DNA from: Taenia hydatigena
Taxonomy: Eukaryota > Platyhelminthes > Cestoda > Cyclophyllidea > Taeniidae
DNA: 64,000 bases
Assembly (NCBI GenBank): GCA_036345935.2
Contig: JADWOT020001587.1
Location: 29,158 to 93,157, forward strand
Direction of reading: 5' to 3'
The translations under genes were made by a program, and so were the position numbers. The first letter of the stretch is position 1; every line of letters begins with the position of its first letter. Positions 13,440 to 27,400 of this stretch are shown here, in pieces. The notes under the pieces were generated by a model. It worked only from the letters and a program-made list of their open reading frames with translations. It ran no database searches and was not told the DNA's origin.

Positions 13440-13845
13440 AATACAATGCGACTTTGTGGCAAAGATCAGGAGCTAAAAAATCCATTCTATTACCTATCCC
13501 TATTCTCATGTTCACGTTGGCCCTGATAAAGTACTACCGAGCCATTCATGCCAGATGTAATATTCCTTTGCATTTTGAGTAACGCTTAATCTCGATGTCA
13601 CTAAACTCTCAAAAATTAACAGAATCTGGAGTTATGTACTGTTGACACTCGAGTGAGTGGAAGAAATGATTCGCTGACCATCACATAGTTCCACAATTAG
13701 CTGCAGGAATACTAGCAATGAAGAAGTGTTACTTTTTAGAAGATAAAAATGAAGTGTTCGCGCTGAATGCTATACTTTTAATACACAGTGAACCTTGACA
13801 CTACTGACATTGCTCGGAGGGTAAAGCATGCGACTTAGACTCAAT
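13440..13845 (+). repeat. dispersed repeat family C, copy 1
   Basis: This segment is colinear with 58095-58508 in the same orientation, with roughly 70-75% identity by eye. Anchors include AAGATCAGGAG, ATCCATTCTATTA, AATTAACAGAATCT, AGTTCCACAATTAGCTG and CACAGTGAA(C/T)CTTGA. Small indels are scattered through it. No reading frame is kept between the two copies, so it looks like an old non-coding or long-dead mobile repeat. Confidence 0.85.
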
Positions 13846-16344
13846 GAAAAAAACTGGTAGCTAAGCATCCCACATTTGATATGACTTAACTTCCTTCCAT
13901 CTCTACCCCAAATCCAAGCAAACGATGTAAAACTCGATTAGTGTCAGCCTGGTGGAAATGTGAAAGATGAGATCTAATCAGCCTTACACGTGCCGTTCAA
14001 ATGCAGCGAAACGAGTGAGCAAAGTTAAAAATGATCTGGGCTTACATCTTGTAGCATACGCAGACTGTTATAGTCGACTTAGCGAAGTGTTACTTTTTAA
14101 CTGTTTTATATTTTCTTGCATGATTTAAAGTGACATTGGTGTCAGCGAAAAGGAAGCACTGTGAAGAACAATGCATCCAAGTTGATCCCACTGGCTAAAA
14201 CTGTTATTAGACGGTAAAAGTATTTGCCGGATATAGCCTTATTGCTCGACTGCCTGAAGATAGTCGACGGGAACCGGGCTAATGTGTCCCAAAAGATCGC
14301 CTTGCTCTTGTCACTACATTCGCATTACTTTTGCACTGCCTTTATGCCACTGATGGTAGTATGCTTGAAACATGTTGGGTCCTTTAGGCATAAAAGGGAT
14401 TTGATCAGTGCTTGAATGCGTCGTTACAAAACCAACTGATGGATTATCTTGCATCCATTTTATCAAGAAGCAGAGTCGGAGGTTTTTGTTATCTTGTATT
14501 AGTTCAAAGCCTTTAAGAATTGTATGACATTACGGCTGACCGCTCTTGGCGGACAGTGCGCAGTTAGGAGAAAATGTAGCATCAAAACTTGCAACAGTAT
14601 GAAAATCCAAAAAGATTCACACCAATTAATGGCGCCAGAATGCTAAATATATGCGTTTTCGCTTTTTAATCCATCATCTTACTTAAGCCCTCAATGAACC
14701 TCATTCCTTCGACAGCGAAGCCATATTCGCAATGTTGGCTGCAGAGCTGGAAGTATTTTTAAGCCAGGGCATAATTTTTCGCATTTGGTGAATATTTTTG
14801 CTTCTTGCTTCTTAGTTGCAAAGGACGGAAAGGAAAACCGTACACTGTAGTCATTGGAGCGCTCCACCCCATCGCTAACTCCGTCAGCATGGAAGTTAGT
14901 CAGCGCTTCGTCTATAAAGCAGTGAACTACAGCCTCGTGCTGACGATTATGTGCGTAGGGACCAAGGACACAAAGACCGCTCTCTTAATGAGATTTTAGT
15001 TTTCCCAACATTAATTCCTTTCTAGTGCATCTTTACAGTGAGCGCAGCTGATTTCTTCTTGATTCTGTTATAAGATGGAAGCTACAGTAAGAACAGAACT
15101 CCTCCGTCAACGCTGCACGTATCTGCTGTCCTGAATTTCGCGAATGAGCTTGGTATTGACTCTGTAGTATTTATTTCCTACTGAAGGTCACATTGAGGCA
15201 TGACGATCCTAAACAGCGCAATCCGTGAAACGGGAGGCATCATTTAGAGGGATTGGGACCGTTGGTAACATGCATTCACGCCGCATCGGCTCGCAAATTT
15301 CCTTCACGCCTTTCTTAACATCCCCTTTATGTGTGGTTACAAAACAACGAATGTAAATTCTACGAATTGAAGAAAAACTACTTTGTGATTATAGGGAAAC
15401 CAAAATTATAACTTTTAAAGCACTTCATGGATATACTGCAAAAAGCATAGAATTGGTGTACTTGTATGCTCTGCATTTTCAGCCCAGAAGTGCTCGATTA
15501 GGCAAACTATGTGGAACAATGGCCTTCGGCAAATTTGCATGGTTATGCAATCTGTGATAAATTTTGAAATCTCATAGAGGCATATTTTGATGCAAAATTA
15601 TTGGGGTTTTCTAAGGTGCCTTTTGGGACGTGTGCATTGGTTCTTTTTATTCTAGGTCAAATTTATTAATTCGTTTCAACTTCATTTCCACAAACATCGT
15701 CGCCTCTCGAAGTGTTCTATTTGGAATTTGTTGCACAAACCATGGCATATATGATGTAGCGGCACAGCTTGAAGTAACTTAAGCTGAGACGACGCCAACG
15801 ACAGCATTTTTCCACCTCAGTACTTCAGAATCGCCTATTTTAACCAGAAGAGGATATGCAGCCTCTAATACCAGATGCACCTCTTATGGCGCAGGTAGGA
15901 AGCTGTTTCCTATCCTTTGCTGCGGGTTTGCCTTTTTGATCATCCGCCTTCATGCTCTGCTTTGAGTTATTCGACTATGCATGCTTAGCTATCCTCAGTT
16001 CAAAACAAGTAATTTTGTGCTTGTTTTCCCTTTATTTTGCCTCTTTTACAATAAGCTTTTAGAACATTTGGCTCCCTGTGTCCTCACCAGCAGTGAGTGT
16101 TCATGCCGTTGCTCAAGTACTTACCAATCACCCTCAACAATCCGCTAATTGTGGGTCAATGATAGAGGACTCTGAAGGCTCTAAATTGTTCATCAATATT
16201 TCCCAAGGGCATGGCGAAATGCGCCTATCTACTCTTTTCGAGCCGCTTGGGTGAGTGTTGAGTGTAAAGGTATTTGTGATCAGAGTAACAAACCAGAGCA
16301 TTGGTTTTGATGTGTACACCCGTTAGCTTAATTTTTTTGTTAAT
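13846..16344. other. no firm gene; two weak candidates
   Basis: A pyrimidine tract and TTAG acceptor (about 14812) open into 62 codons on the plus strand (to 14999), without a good donor. On the minus strand 16319-16134 is open and ends with a plausible C-terminal stop. Neither has a recognisable domain. The rest shows nothing. Confidence 0.35.
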
Positions 16345-16905
16345 TTTCACGTTCTCAGGTAATTGCAGTGTGTTCACTCACAGCCTTTGTTAAGGGTGAA
16401 AATCCTTTAAGTGTGCAGAACGCGATACCTGCGATGGGCGGAGAAGTTGTGAGGAGGAAAGGATTAAAAGTTCAGCTGAAGTACTCCATCAGTACACCTA
16501 TTTTAAGCTCCAGGCCTTAAACACTGTCACAGCTCCTGCCGGTGTGCTTTTAAGTATTTTCCTTTTTCTCATGAAGGCTAATTTGAATTATGCATTTTAA
16601 GTGTCGACGCTGTGTAGTAAACTGCCGATTAATTCCATATCTCATTCTTCTTAGTCCCTATCAATTTCACTAAATGATTCATAGCCTTTAGGGTAGTTAA
16701 TCTATCGCATTAGTAACATTTAAATCAATTTCAGATTTCCATTTTGAAAATATTTATGCAGGCTTTTAGTGACCTACTATGGTGTTGTAGATTTCACCTC
16801 TCAGTGTTTGCATGAGTGTCATCAGTGTCCTCACCGATGTTGTTGCTCTCAACTCCTACACCCTTGTTGTGTTTCGCGACTACCATTTCGAATGAATTTG
16901 TGGTA
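16345..16905 (+). repeat. dispersed repeat family D, copy 1
   Basis: This segment is colinear with 41250-41760 in the same orientation. Matching anchors in order are the TTC(C)ACGTTCT block, GATAC(C/G)TGCGATGGG, the TCAGCTAA/TCAGCTGA block and TTTCACCTCTCAGTG versus GTCACCTCTGAGTG. Identity is around 65-70% by eye, with many indels. No shared open frame is evident. The borders are approximate. Confidence 0.75.
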
Positions 16906-17310
16906 AATGTACTTTAATTAGTTCTACCAAACTGGTGTACGCAACTTAGCTCCCCACATTGCGAGTCATGCCTTACACAGGTTTCAAATGCTCCTCTTCG
17001 CTTGCTTTGGCTGGTGCAACGTTTTGCGTCTTCGATCGCATCGTCACAAGTATCCTCTCTAAAGATTCTAATTATGTTATTCTTTTATGAACCCTTCGCT
17101 CCTTGCAGCACAATTCTTTTATAGGAATAGAGAAGTATAGCTCCACTGTAACAAACATTACGCTTATGTTAAATTTTAACATATTAGACAAATAAATATT
17201 TTACCACTCTACTGTTGTTTGATTTAAAGGAAACACTTTGCCAATTTTCCGGAATACTAATGGTCACCTGTGCCTTTTAAATAAGGCTCTTGGAGGGCAA
17301 CGTGAACAAG

Positions 17311-17672
17311 CTAAGGACGAGATTGTGTAATCGAAATCACAAATACTAGTCGTTTGTTTTCTACGATAAAATATTATAAGAAATGGAAGTAGCTCTACCA
17401 CACTTTGACAACGAAATTGCTTTGCAAATGATAAGGTAATGGGTCCGAGACAGTGTTGCCACAATCAAACGGAAATTTAGGTCGCTGCCACCACGTGGCA
17501 ATAGTAAATTGGCTTACTGTTTCGCACAATCTATTTCGCATTAGCTTTGGCAACTGTCGTCCTCCAATCTGACAAGTAGCTGTTTTGGATCACATTAAGA
17601 GGACCGCAAACACTCTTGTTTGTGTATCAAATAGAGGACTTGTTGCAAGCGAATGGGAAACAGAACAGCATC
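17311..17672 (-). repeat. dispersed repeat family A, copy 2 (inverted)
   Basis: This is the reverse complement of 6236-6589, with about 25 differences over the best-aligned 240 nt and one single-base gap. It diverges abruptly beyond CTAAGGACGA on one side and beyond GGGAAACAGAACAGC on the other. The two copies lie about 11 kb apart in inverted orientation. Confidence 0.9.
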
Positions 17673-18649
17673 AATCCAACTCACCGATTCAAAAAACACC
17701 CTGTTGATCTATTATGTCAGAAAACAATTCTTTGATCACCTATTCGTTTTCTTATCTTCACCCTTGCATACCTCGCACAAATTTTGCGCCACTGCAGCAG
17801 ATTAATTCTGATGCACTTATATCCGCTGAAAAGTTGCGAAGGGCGAAAGTGTCTGAGATGCTCGATAGAAAATGCTAGCAGATGCTCATTGCCCATATTG
17901 TTATTGAGACATGGGATCGCAACGTTCAAAAGACCACCATTAAATGAACTCCGTGGATTGGTAAGTAAGTGCGAAGGTTCTTAGCAGGGCTGCCACTCTA
18001 ATGTATCGAATCCGAGGACTGCCCAGTTAAAAAGAAAATTCGCGAGAAAATTTGCTTCTAATCCTGATCGATTTGTCCAACAGCGACTAGCGATTCGTCC
18101 ACCAATGTAGGCTGTGTGGCATGATAGAAGTTTGGGACAAAATTTCAGTGCCAGCAAGTCCGCGAACAATCTTGAGTGCCTTCTCATAAGTGGGACGATC
18201 CACTTGTGCAAGATCGTCTTTTACCCTACAGCTCACAAATGGTGATTTAATTTGAAATCCTTTGTTTGAAGTTCAGCTGTAAGTTTTGTGAGGAAACGAA
18301 GTGTAGGGAGAGGTGAAGGGGTACTTAGTTGCGATGACTTAAAGACATGGATGCTAGCCGTTTACCGGGCGTAAGGCAGTGCTTTTGCTTCAAATTCTCA
18401 TTGCCTTATTTATCTTTTACCCTAAGCAGGCTAGTTTGGTCATAAATATCTGCATATCAATTAACATGAAAAAGTAGCATGAGTGCTAGACATTAACTCT
18501 TATTGATTATGTTTGCTGCGCGTACTTGCGTTCTAGGGTCGGTTAACTAAGTTTCCTTCACAAATAATTAACAACTGTATTCCTCACAATAAATTCTGTT
18601 AGTTAAGTGCACCAATCCTACAAAGTAGAGTTTGCTTTACCTGTTTTAG
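17673..18649. other. mixed decayed segments, no firm gene
   Basis: On the plus strand 17798-17960 lies between CTGCAG and GTAAGTAAGT and reads SDALISAEKLRRAKVSEMLD, then continues past an in-frame TAG (QMLIAHIVIETWD...). This is a protein-like but interrupted exon. On the minus strand about 18217-18090 reads QVDRPTYEKALKIVRGLAG and also runs into stops. The two lie on opposite strands and neither is recognisable. Both could be chance. Confidence 0.2.
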
Positions 18650-19900
18650 TATCACCTTGCAATCTATCATGCCAACTGATTCCTACTTGTTCTCTTATTT
18701 CAAGTTCTCCTTTGCCTTAAAATTGGTGCGCTTCTCTCCGCCTACTTGCCCTTTACACCTGCTGCTCTCTTACGCAGCGATCATGTCCAATATATTGCTC
18801 CGCAATCACCTCTTTGAGCGTCCTCCCTCTAATTCGCATTCTGAATAATCACTATCGCACCATTGTGTGGTAAGTGCCTCAGAGACCTCTGGATGGACAG
18901 ATTGCATGCATATGTCGCAATGCCTATCCTCTGCTCATTTGGTGATTAATGAACACAATCTCACTGCAACCATTCCAAAAATTGACGGTTTTATTCCTAT
19001 ACCTTTTCATTTTAACCACCAATAAGTGGTGCAGATTTGCTTGGGCAATGCCGTATTGTGCAATCCTATTTTAACCCCATGTATAACAACGCCTTTTGTG
19101 TGGAGCCTTCGCACCAAAAAGCATGCTTTTTTATAGATTTGCCTTTATTGACGGCACTACAATCGTTCTGAATTACTATAAATCTTAGCATTTAAACTTA
19201 ATTCCCTAATATTTATGCGGCTAACCACTCTTGCGTGCAATGCCTACTGGGATAACAAATGATAGCAGCTAGGGTCAAGTCCTTATTTTTAATTGAAGGT
19301 AAGTCTACTGGCAAAGCACATAGCTGGATACGTGTCCATGCGGAGTAAGTCAAAACAGCTTAATAGATCGCAGTGAAACACAGAAAATGAGCGGGCAATC
19401 ATCACATTTGAACTCAGATGCACAGCCCACCCAAAAATTAGTGACAAGTTAAATCACGCTCAGCTCTTGACCATTTAATAGTGCCCCGTCGATGTCGATG
19501 CCGAAGAGGTTTGCAAGTTCCAACTAGCTTCGCACAGTCAGATTCGTAGTACACTGACCGTCGCCCCGCAGCGAATGCTCCCACCATACTAAGCCATCAA
19601 TCCTAATTGAAAAGAAAAACTTACACAACTTACATGTTTTGCTGATGTAATAGCACTTACTCGCATTCTGTCCATATATTCCAAGCCAAACGTTTGTAAT
19701 GTAGGGATGAAGTGAGCTTTAAAATAAACAATTATTGTATAATGTGTCTGATAACTGAAATGACACCCACAGTAGTGATTGAAGCGTTGTCGCTACCTCA
19801 TCAAAAATTGTTTCATGCAGGCAAGACTTCTACAAGGAAGACCAAAAGTTATGCAGCCTAGCAGAAGATATGGATGCTGCAAGTTTTTCCATTATAAACA
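18650..19900 (-). repeat. family B, copy 1 (minus-sense paralogous segment)
   Basis: This is the first of three colinear copies (others 23335-24440 and 50825-52090). Landmarks are CACCTTGCAATCTATCAT at about 18655, TGAATAATCACTATCGCACC near 18841, GCGTGCAATG...AAGAGTGG-type sequence near 19230, AAAGCACATAGCT at 19314 and GAAGCGTTGTCGCTAC near 19783. The minus strand reads LTPHGHVSSYVLCQ across the AAAGCACATAGCT landmark, matching copies 2 and 3. This copy has in-frame stops and has lost part of the upstream coding area, so if the family is coding this member is dead. A 56-nt minus open segment (19716-19661) between AAAG and GTAAGT may be a leftover exon. Confidence 0.8.
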
Positions 19901-22900
19901 TATTTTGCGCATCATCGCAAATGGGTCACTGGAATGTGTGCTTCATTATACTTGGGCATGAGAGCGACGGCGCGTTTGACAAAGCGTGTATCCTCTTGTA
20001 GCCTGCAGCTTCTCCCCATGACATGGGTCTCCACGATCAAGCCAATCAAGCCTATGTGTGCCAAGCCATTCTTGCTAACAACGCGTGTGAGCAATGAGAC
20101 ATTCCTTCTTACCACAACAATTTTCCTGATTAGTTAGCAGCACTGAGCAGATTGGACTCATCCTGCATAGAAATTGCTGCCTGGAATAGGCCTATTTTTA
20201 TGGTATCTAAAAACGTCCATATAGCTGGCTCTTATGCAGCCTTAAGGTTTGTAGGCACTAGTCATAAAATAGCGCCTACTCTGAGGCAAATTCTATCTAA
20301 ATGGTGGCTTTATAGAGGCCAGAGCGCAAAGCTTTCGCTCCACTCCTGTATTATTAGGGGTCATACCTCACCTGCTATTGACTAGGCTACAGTATCTAAC
20401 GTTCGAACCTCGATTTTGTGTGCTAGCTGACGATTCTGAAGATGGATATCCAGGTATCCGCTATTGTCTTAAGCAGCTGCAATATTAACCACCCATAGAC
20501 TCAGCTTCTTAGTGCCGAGATTCATGGGGAGCACTATTTCTACGTGAGCTTGACGGTTCCTACTTTGTTCGTTTTGATCCAACTAATGTGTTTCAGTCTT
20601 AGTTCGAAAGAACGAGGCATGCCAGTGCCTGAATTTCTGTATCGCAAGTTAACATGAAATAATCATCCACTGTGGCAATACTTTGGAACCCATCTTATAG
20701 CTTTTAAAGATTTTGGATACATGTGAATTCCATTTGTGTAATCTTACGTTTTGCACTGATTTCAGGTCTGTGTTAGTGGATTATGGAGGATTTTCGTAAA
20801 ATTTGAGATATAAATCAGCTAAAAGACTGCAATTAGGCAAAGACCCACATTCTGGCCACTCACTCACCCACGTTCACACGTATGCATGTGCATTACTCAC
20901 GCAGAGGCCCAAGGTCGGCGCAGGGGCAGCTGATAGTGTCTTCCTTCAGCTAATTACGATCAGTCGATCTTGACTGCTACTTGCGTCATTGAACATTGGA
21001 TCATTTTAATTGCGATGTGATGCCTGATTTAATTCATACTGTCCGTACAATGAAATGTGCTATGCTGAATCAATGAGGTGTTACCTGCATTCGCTTGCAT
21101 AAATTCTGCTCCTGCTTGTTACCCGTCTGTTTCATAGTAGCTCTAATAAATCCATGAGACCGCCACATCGTGAGCAACTAGAATTTACTGCAGAAGAACG
21201 CGTAACTTGGGTGATAAATCACGTTCAGTAAGTTAGAAAAAATGGTTAACACCATTCTTACCTCTGACTGATGGATTTCGTGATTTAATTTGTGTGAGTA
21301 AGTAAATGAGTGACTAAAATCGTTGCGATTAACTGTCGGCCTATAAGCAGACAGTTATTCTATAACCCTTAGTAAACCTTTTATACCTAAAAATAGAAAT
21401 ATGGATAAAAACGACGATAATGTCGTCCTTGTTACATCTTTATTTGACCTATTTTAGGATGTCAAAAATCCTTTTTGTGTGCAGGACAAACTCCCACGTT
21501 TTGCAAATGCACTAGAGCAAGTACCCAATAGCTTATAACATCCCCGCTAATTTGTGCATCCTTAGTAAACAACATCGAACGGCTGACTGATGTTTTACGA
21601 ATGCGAGCGCCGAGGTACAAATATTGAAAAATCTTATTAAGCTGCATTTTAGCTTTATTTGTTTTCTGTCAAAATACAGATATGGCAAGAGCCTATTTTC
21701 ACCCATGGGCGCACGCCTTGCAGTTTCATTTCTGATTAATTAGATACCTAGCCGTGTTGTCGATAGTAGGTCAGGCGGCGAGTATGGCCATGTTCCCCTA
21801 ACTTGCGACTAGTCGCCAGCGTCACAGCAGCGTCATCGCTTCTTCTATAGGGTTAATTGGTCATCAAGGTTCTTTTGCCTGTTGAAGACTTGTTATTTTG
21901 AACTTCAGGACGAAGTGGCAAAAGCAGATAAGCAAAAATGATTTAGTTTGGCAAAACAATTGGCTTGCTGAAGTTCATGAGAAGAGAAAATGCTATGTGA
22001 TCAAACTGCATGCCCTCTTCCAACACTTTAATCGAAGCGACAACTTTCACATCACCTTTTAGCCACTGTGCATAGAGCTAACCCAGACATAAATAAGTTC
22101 GGCCATTCGCATGATACATAAGACTCATGTTCCACTGCGGCTCAAAAATAATTCCATGCTTAATAACCTTAGTTCATAAAGCACTTTTTTGAACTTTTTG
22201 GCCTTCATGCCAAGAGGGAGCTTTTTAAATCGTAGGCGATATCTTCACACATTTTCGGTAGGCATGAGTGCGGGCCACCCATTGATAAGTACAGAAAGTA
22301 ATTTTAAATAGGCAATCAGTGAGAAGACTTTCCTCCTAACCAATTGCCAAGCCTGTTGAAGGTGTTGGGCGTAAGAGTGTCCCCATACCAGCTGGGTCTC
22401 GAGGTCGTTAAATAAAGATTACAATTAAATATTCCAGAAACATAGCCTTTCGTGGCATCAAAACTATTAGCTTGGGCTTATTTATCGCAGTTAGTCATTA
22501 GCAGCACCCTTTTTGAATGCCAATGTCATGGTAGTTTATTATCTTTGGTTGCTGACCACGGTTGCATGGAAATGGGCCCGTGTGTTGGTTAAACACTAAC
22601 GCTTTGAAAGCCACCAGGACCAGATTTTGGCATACTGACGTGCATCAGTTGCACCTACAAGATCTTGTTGGATGAACGAGGTGGCAAATAACGAAAGGGC
22701 GAGTATTGTAATGGAGAACTGATACCAAGGCGCATGTTATCCTCTACATTCTCTAAGTTCCTATTATCGTACCGCAGCCATATTCCGACCCATCCGTGGC
22801 ATCAATTTACGCACCCAATCGATGTCCCTTAGTTTTCACGTCAAATCATGTCAAAGAATTGATTTCCTTCCGTGTAAATGGTCAGAAATTCGGTTTTAAT

Positions 22901-23334
22901 GATTTAAAGCAACATTCTATTGATTCGCCACTTTTCTGGCCCACAATTTCCTTCCTGCCTTTAGGCAATGAATTTTTTGTTTTCAAATTTTGCTCGTAAA
23001 TGTGATGAAAGTAACGTGGAAGTTATAGCATCTTTTTAGCACCTTTCATACATCTCTTAACAGGTAATGGCAACACGACTGCAAAAGATAACTGTAGGCC
23101 TTTTGCCTATTTTTAAAGCACTTATGAATGCAATAGCAGCTGTTTATCTGAACTGGGTCAAATCATTTACGCCTGCAAACGTGACTCCTACTTGACTGGA
23201 AGGGTGAGAAGAAGAGGTCCACCGCGTTCAAGTCAAAATACGAATTAGATGCTTGCTTTATAAAAGCAAATGATGTTTTTGAAACCGCCCTAGTGCAATC
23301 ATTGCGACGGCGTCCTAACATTTCCGCTTAATGT
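19901..23334. other. no firm gene
   Basis: Minus 20115-19912 contains RAVALMPKYNEAH, which resembles the second helix of a TPR repeat, but it is isolated. On the plus strand a segment ending at GTAAGT (21227) with an ATG at 21154 reads MRPPHREQLEFTAEERVTWV; it is protein-like but unsupported. The remainder shows nothing I can name. Confidence 0.3.
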
Positions 23335-24440
23335 ATTTTGCAGACTCCTTGCACGCTATCATCTTGGCTGAAATCCTTCTTATTCTTCCGCTTTCTTCCA
23401 TTTGTCCCACTTTGCGGATCCTGCTTCTCTTAAACAACTACCGTTTACGTTTGCAGCCGTCGTGTACAATGCCTCGTCACCCTCTAGGCGTGCTCAATTT
23501 CTTCCATTTTCTTAATAATCATTACCGCACAACAGTGCAGCAGGTATTTCAATGATCTGGGAACGGCTAAGTTGTATGCATATGACACTGCCTATTCCTC
23601 GCTCATGTGTCTATTACTAAATAGGGCTTCAATGAAAGCACTGAAAACTATTTCATTGGTTTCAGTGAAATAATATGCACTGTTATGCCAAATGCCACTG
23701 TGTAGGGTTGATTTGTCCATGCCATGCTGCGTCGTGCAACCTCAAAAATGGCAAAATCTATATTGCCCACACAGCATTCCTTCCAAATCTTTGCATAACT
23801 TTGTATCTTCGTCTCAACCACATAACATTTTAATGAAAAGCCACTCTTACAAATAGCATCGACAAGGATGAGAAACAACAGCGTTAAATGCAAAATTCTA
23901 GTATGATATTGGGCGCATGTCTACCCGTAAAGCACATAGCTGAGTGTACGTCCCTGAAAGCTAGGTAAAATCAGCTCACAACTATGCGCTCATCTGTTAA
24001 TTATATGGTATTACCTTGCCATCGTGAAAAATACCTACAATGCGATTCGATGTTCGCCTTTTCATATCTATTAAGCAACGCCCGATTAATTACACACAGC
24101 GACCACCTAAATCAGAGCTTTTACGATAGTCACGTAACCTCTGCTCATTGAATGCCCTTGTTTTGCAGCGTCACTATTTTTTAAGCAAGTTGTAATGAGC
24201 CAATGCAATTATGGGCGAAAGCCTACAAATTTCGCCTATATAATAGCATTTGATCGTATCCTAACCAACTGTTCTGCGCCAAATGTCTGCAACGAGAAGG
24301 GATCAAGGCGTTACAATAAGCTTCTGCAGCAAAATAAGCTTGATAGACGAAGAAGCGCCTACAGAAATGTTCTGAAGCCATGTGAGGAAACATCGCCTTC
24401 CAGGTGGGATGTTCTGCGAAGCATTCTATACAGCAAATAG
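23335..24440 (-). repeat. family B, copy 2 (minus-sense paralogous segment)
   Basis: The landmarks are in the same order as in copies 1 and 3: GACTCCTTGCACGCTATCAT (23343), CTTAATAATCATTACCGCAC (23510), CCACTCTTACAAAT (near 23840), AAAGCACATAGC (23929) and GAGAAGGGATCAAGGCGTT (24293). On the minus strand ILPSFQGRTLSYVLYG spans the AAAGCACATAGC landmark. The frame then runs, after one TAG, into an 81-codon open frame (23893-23648). Further upstream, MLRRTSHLEGD...FRTFL aligns with MCREGYATLET...FTRFR of copy 3. Several stops and indels show decay. Confidence 0.8.
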
Positions 24441-27400
24441 CAGTTTCCGATTTCCTTATCATTTATAACTAGAATAATATGAAATTCGGCACAACTTGAG
24501 GAGGAATTTGCGCGCAAGATCAAAGCTATGGATGTGGTGCAGGGTAAACACCTCATTTAAATAAGTTATTATTAGGCATACTTAAAATAATGCGTTTCGA
24601 AGAAATGTGTGCGGAGCAACTCAAAGTTTAGAAACGAAGCGAAGCATAGGCAGCACGAATTGTGAATTCTGACTGCAGTAAGGTGTAAGGAAAGGACTGA
24701 AGTGCCATGTGACCTAATGGCAAATTTTGCGTCCAGTGGGCATCGGTAATGTAGGCGACTGGCCTTCAAAGTAATAACGTATGACACAATCAATGTAGCA
24801 AGGGCAGCAAGATCAGAAAATCAGTGCAAGAGATGACTGACGATAGTATATAGTGGCAGCAGACCATGGCTGATGATATTCTTTGCCGCGAGCGTGAAGT
24901 GGTTCTCTCGTAAACCAGCAAAGTACGCACTACAAGTAAAGTAGGCAGATTAGGTCTGACTGGTGCATAAGGGGCCTACTATGATAACTGTGGCATATAG
25001 TTGCACTCTTCTGCCCATTTAGTACCCTAATTAACGGAAATTAGAATTTAACTTTTAATTATTTTTCTGAGTTTTTGCTGCAGTTCTCGACTCATGAGGC
25101 AAACTGAGGTGACTCGCAGCAGTGCATAAGGAATACGCAAGGAGACCAGCACATAAACAAAGGGACCATATCAACCAACGCCAGCGCAATGTGACTGTAG
25201 CTTATGATATTTCCCTCCCTCATATGCTGCCTCCTCACAACTTCACTTCTTCGCCCTTCTACCCACGGGTTAATTCAGTGTCATTGAAATGATCATATAA
25301 TAAAGTGGTGCAAAGGGCAGACGATCGACGAAGCCTTTCCCTTTATTGCAACCTTCCCGCACCTGCATTCTCCTACCCTCAATCTCAGCATGCATGCTAA
25401 CTGGCACTCCAAGATAATTCCAACCAGTGCCCACAAGTACATAGTGCGCAGAAGTCCACAACTACGACTAGTATGAAATTAATGCCGATTGTGGTGTAGC
25501 GTCACAATAGAGGTGAAAAATGGACACTTTAAACGTCTTCTTCAAACTATAAGCAGTCGAATAAAATTCTGCTGCCTCCTTTTTTCTCGCAGTGTTCATA
25601 AGGGAGCTTTAATACTTGAGTATTCATTAATGACTTTACCCATTAAGATTGCTTCCTTTCTCTGAGTGCACTTTTTTGGCTTCATCTTCACATTGTTACC
25701 TTTGAACGTTAGTCCTAGGCAAGGAATGCAAAATTCCATCCTCCTGTTCATAAATTGCAAGTTACTTTGATAACTACAAAGGTTTAAGTTTTGAATTAAT
25801 CTTTATCTAAAAGCAAGTAAAGATTGAGTCAAACTGTATTATACTAATCTTAAAGCATTAGAATGGTTTTCCTACGTTTTGCGAAGAATTACGTCTACAA
25901 CAGAGATTAACACCTGAAAGCAACACGTTTAAGATTATCGGGGCATTGGTAAAAGGTTTGGGTGATGCCAGATAGCAGCGCCTTAAGCTGACGAGTGAGT
26001 ATTAAAACTAGTGGTAAATGGGAAAGTGAAATTAATCTAGGCTTTCTTCAAGGTGCAATAAGAGCGTAGACGCGGATAAAGGCAGCAAACTGCTTTTGCA
26101 GGGTAGAGACATCGTTATGCTTATGTGGTGGTCTCTCCTCCTTTCAATTGATATTTGAGATTTCACTATCTTATGCTCCATTAAGTGTGCACACTGAAGA
26201 AGAAACGCATACTCTCTCGAGCTGGCTCTCCTAGTTGCGATCAGCTGCATCGAAATCAAATTCAATTAAAAGTCTTTGCAGTAAATTTAAAATCATATAG
26301 AGGCATACGTAAGCTGAAATTTTATTCATGTCGTTTTATTTGCCTATGTGCTTTCGTCGCTTGTGTAGTGCTTTCAAAACTGTGAACCATTAGGTTATTA
26401 CTTTATGCTAGGAATACTAAGTTTGTTAATGTGTCCATATCCTCAAGGTTTGCTTTAACCTGCCAAACCCTAACGTCATACTATTCATAACCATTGCATC
26501 ATCCTCATCCAAGGCCATCTCTTTAAAAGCACCGCTCATTCTATTTGGCCGTAAAAACATAGAGGATTTGACTTTCGCAGTCGCTGCGCTGAGTCAGAGT
26601 AAGATTATGACAGTGAAGCTGGCCTCCTGAAAATGTCTACCAGAAGATAAAATCCTATTAGTATGATAAATGAGCCCTTCAGCGATATGAATTGGGTTAG
26701 TACAAAAGCACGATCACGGTTTAACTACAGTAGGAAGCAAAGGATGAGATGTTGAGTTCTTAATAAAAGTGGTGGCTGTTGTAAGCACTAGTAGGCGGCT
26801 GAAGTATGCGGCCTGAGCGGATTTCGAGAAGATGGTGACGGCTGGATGGAAAGTCGCTTGCAACCCGTTATTTACAAACCTAGTTAAGCTTCAAGCACTA
26901 GCGCCGCACAATAAAGGCTCCAGACCTGATTTCAAGTGACCCATCAGTTATTACCGTTCCCACTTTTGAGCATGCTGTGGTGGTTGAATGGCAGTATCCT
27001 GTGGTTTAGCAGCTATAATCAAAGTTGAGTGTCAAAGGTAAGTCGAGCCAATCACTTTTGCCCATTTGTTGAAGTCGTACTTCTGGCGAGAAAGATTGTG
27101 AAAATTTGTGCAATATCGGAGAGCTGAAAGAACATCAGATGGGCTAGCCAAGCACCTCTAACCAATATTCTGACCTTTTTTAAGGTAGTAACTGGAGTAG
27201 TTCGTTAAAAAGCGCTCCTTTAATCCTGCTTTACATGGAATATTATGAGTCCCTTTCAGTTGTTGCCATTCTACTTCTTGATAATGACGAAGCGAATTTC
27301 AATTTGTTCCTATCCACGGCCACACTGCAATCGCTGTATGCGTAGGTCGTAGAATGGCGCAGAAGTCTGCGGCGTCCAGCGAAATTATCCACTCGCACGG

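Noticed and set aside
19912..20115. TPR-repeat protein on the minus strand
   Set aside because: Only one half-repeat (RAVALMPKYNEAH) resembles the consensus, with no neighbouring repeats.
20398..20415. GTTCGAACCTCG as a minus-strand tRNA B box
   Set aside because: No acceptor, D or anticodon stem can be formed around it on either strand.
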